NCBI GenBank assembly: GCA_013139935.1
Contig: WSZX01000366.1
Span: 1 to 6,533 of the forward strand
Direction of reading: 5' to 3'
DNA length: 6,533 bases
DNA from: Ardenticatenales bacterium
GTDB lineage: Bacteria; Chloroflexota; Anaerolineae; Promineifilales; UBA4811
Under the pieces are notes generated by a model. The model worked only from the letters and a program-made list of their open reading frames with translations. It did no database searches and was not told where the DNA came from. The position numbers were made by a program, and so were the translations under genes. Position 1 is the stretch's first letter. Each line of letters opens with the position of its first letter. Shown piece after piece: positions 5,416 through 6,533 of this stretch.

Positions 5416-6533
5416 ATGGAAACGCCAAGCCCACTGGTCATCAACCTGACGGCAATGGCCCATGGTGGTTCGGCCATGGGACGGGACGATACCGGCCGGG
5501 TGATCTTTGTTCCCTTTGCTATCCCGGGCGAGACGGTTCGAGTACGGCCCATCCGATCCAAACAGCGCTACGCTCACGCTGAACTGCTCGAGGTCCTGGA
5601 ACCCTCCCCTTTTCGGGTCCGGCCGCGCTGTCCCCACTTTGGCAGTTGCGGCGGCTGTCACCTGCAGCACGTTGCCTATCGTGCTCAGCTCGAATTCAAG
5701 ACCCAGGTGGTATCCGATCAGCTGAGTCGGGTGGGTAAGTTCGACCACCCACCAGTGGAGCCAGCACTGCCCAGCCCGAGCGCCTGGGAGTATAGGAACA
5801 GCGTTAGTTTCAGCCCTTCCAAGGACGGCGAACTGGGATTCTGGTCCTCGACCGAGGAACAGGTAATCCCAATCAAAGAGTGCCACATCATCCGGCCGGC
5901 GCTTCAACGCCTGCACCAGAGCCTCGATCTCCAACTGCCTGGTTTGCGTCGGCTGACCCTGCGAGCGGGTGTGGGGGGAGACCTACTGGTAGTGTTCGAG
6001 ACCGAGGATGTCGAACCTCCAGCCCTGGAGACAGATCTTCCTGTGAGCGCAGCGATGCTGCTTCCCACTGGTGAGGCCGCCAACCTGGTGGGAGAGAACT
6101 CACTCATCGAGAGCTGCGCCGGGCGGGAGTGGCGGGTCAGTGCCGGGAGCTTTTTCCAGGTGAACACTGGCGCGGCCGAACACCTGGTCAAATGGGTCCA
6201 TGAATTCGCCGCCCTGGACGGATCCGAGTCGGTACTCGAGCTATGCAATGGAGTGGGGCTGTTCACCGCTGGCCTATCAGAAAGCGCCGGCCGGGTGACA
6301 GGAATCGAGGCCAACCCAGACGCAGTGGCGGACGCTGCTTTCAACCTGGACGCGACCGATAACGTGACGCTGTATGAGGGAACGGTGGAAGAGGTTCTGC
6401 CTGTTCTGACCGATCGGTCGTTTGACGTCATAGTCTTGGATCCGCCCCGGTCTGGAGTGGAGCCGGCCGTGATCGATGCGCTGTTGGCCATCCGCGCCCC
6501 ACGTATTGTGTACATCTCCTGCGACCCGGCCAC
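5416..6533 (+). CDS. rlmD: 23S rRNA (uracil-C5)-methyltransferase, RlmD/RumA type, 3' end missing
   Basis: The first 372 codons of a TrmA/RumA-family RNA m5U methyltransferase, which transfers methyl from SAM to C5 of a uridine in 23S rRNA. A TRAM-like RNA-binding domain fills about residues 5-62. Cys72, Cys78, Cys81 (CPHFGSCGGC) and Cys156 (KECHII) are the four ligands of the [4Fe-4S] cluster. FFQVN (246-250) opens the catalytic region, VLELCNGVGLFT (273-284) is the SAM loop (normally YCGxG, here CNGVG), GIEANPDAV follows, LDPPRSG is at 341-347, and VYISCDPA at the edge carries the nucleophile Cys369. Only the final segment with the catalytic glutamate is lost. RlmD (U1939) and the dual-site RlmCD cannot be separated from sequence alone, so the symbol is tentative. 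The ATG at 5416 has GGGAGGG at 5402-5408 inside the end of the CPBP gene, seven bases upstream, so translation of the two is probably coupled. Confidence 0.92.
   Translation, partial: METPSPLVINLTAMAHGGSAMGRDDTGRVIFVPFAIPGETVRVRPIRSKQRYAHAELLEVLEPSPFRVRPRCPHFGSCGGCHLQHVAYRAQLEFKTQVVSDQLSRVGKFDHPPVEPALPSPSAWEYRNSVSFSPSKDGELGFWSSTEEQVIPIKECHIIRPALQRLHQSLDLQLPGLRRLTLRAGVGGDLLVVFETEDVEPPALETDLPVSAAMLLPTGEAANLVGENSLIESCAGREWRVSAGSFFQVNTGAAEHLVKWVHEFAALDGSESVLELCNGVGLFTAGLSESAGRVTGIEANPDAVADAAFNLDATDNVTLYEGTVEEVLPVLTDRSFDVIVLDPPRSGVEPAVIDALLAIRAPRIVYISCDPA

Noticed and set aside
5904..6533. Minus-strand open frame of 209 codons at the right edge
   Set aside because: It is antisense to the RlmD-type gene; the product is Ser/Thr/Arg-rich low-information sequence, while the plus frame has intact Fe-S cysteines and SAM motifs.

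Overview
The window is GC-rich, gene-dense bacterial DNA with seven protein genes, two of them cut by the window edges. Codon choice, a GTG start, and the mix of a LipM-type acyltransferase, an OmpR-type two-component pair and a CPBP membrane protease would fit a member of the Chloroflexota. That placement is an inference from general impression only; no marker gene here fixes the phylum.

Layout. At the left edge is the C-terminal half of a zinc-family alcohol dehydrogenase-like oxidoreductase on the + strand (3-530). It converges on a block of four minus-strand genes, which in transcription order are a lipoyl-pathway octanoyltransferase of the LipM/LplA fold (4637-3819), a RidA enamine/imine deaminase (3768-3379), an OmpR/PhoB-type response regulator (3235-2561) and a membrane histidine kinase (2091-634). 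Regulator and kinase are presumably partners, but an unusually long spacer of about 470 bases separates them, in which I see no credible gene. To the right, a divergent pair on the + strand reads a CPBP/CAAX-type intramembrane protease (4791-5411) followed after four bases by a 23S rRNA m5U methyltransferase (5416 to beyond the right edge).

Regulation. The 153-base divergent region between the octanoyltransferase and the CPBP gene has a believable sigma70-like promoter for each direction. The 143-base gap in front of the response regulator has a weaker promoter candidate whose -35 lies inside a perfect 14-base palindrome, followed by three tandem heptamers beginning CGTC. A compact 7-bp hairpin sits just in front of the strong ridA ribosome binding site.

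How the genes fit together. The kinase and regulator form a standard signalling pair of unknown stimulus. LipM supplies octanoyl groups for lipoylation, RidA clears reactive enamines from PLP enzymes, and the rRNA methyltransferase is housekeeping. I see no mobile element, CRISPR array, tRNA or rRNA, and no clearly new multi-gene system. The points most worth a second look are the non-coding kinase/regulator spacer, the operator-like elements before the regulator, and the altered active-site motifs of the CPBP protein.
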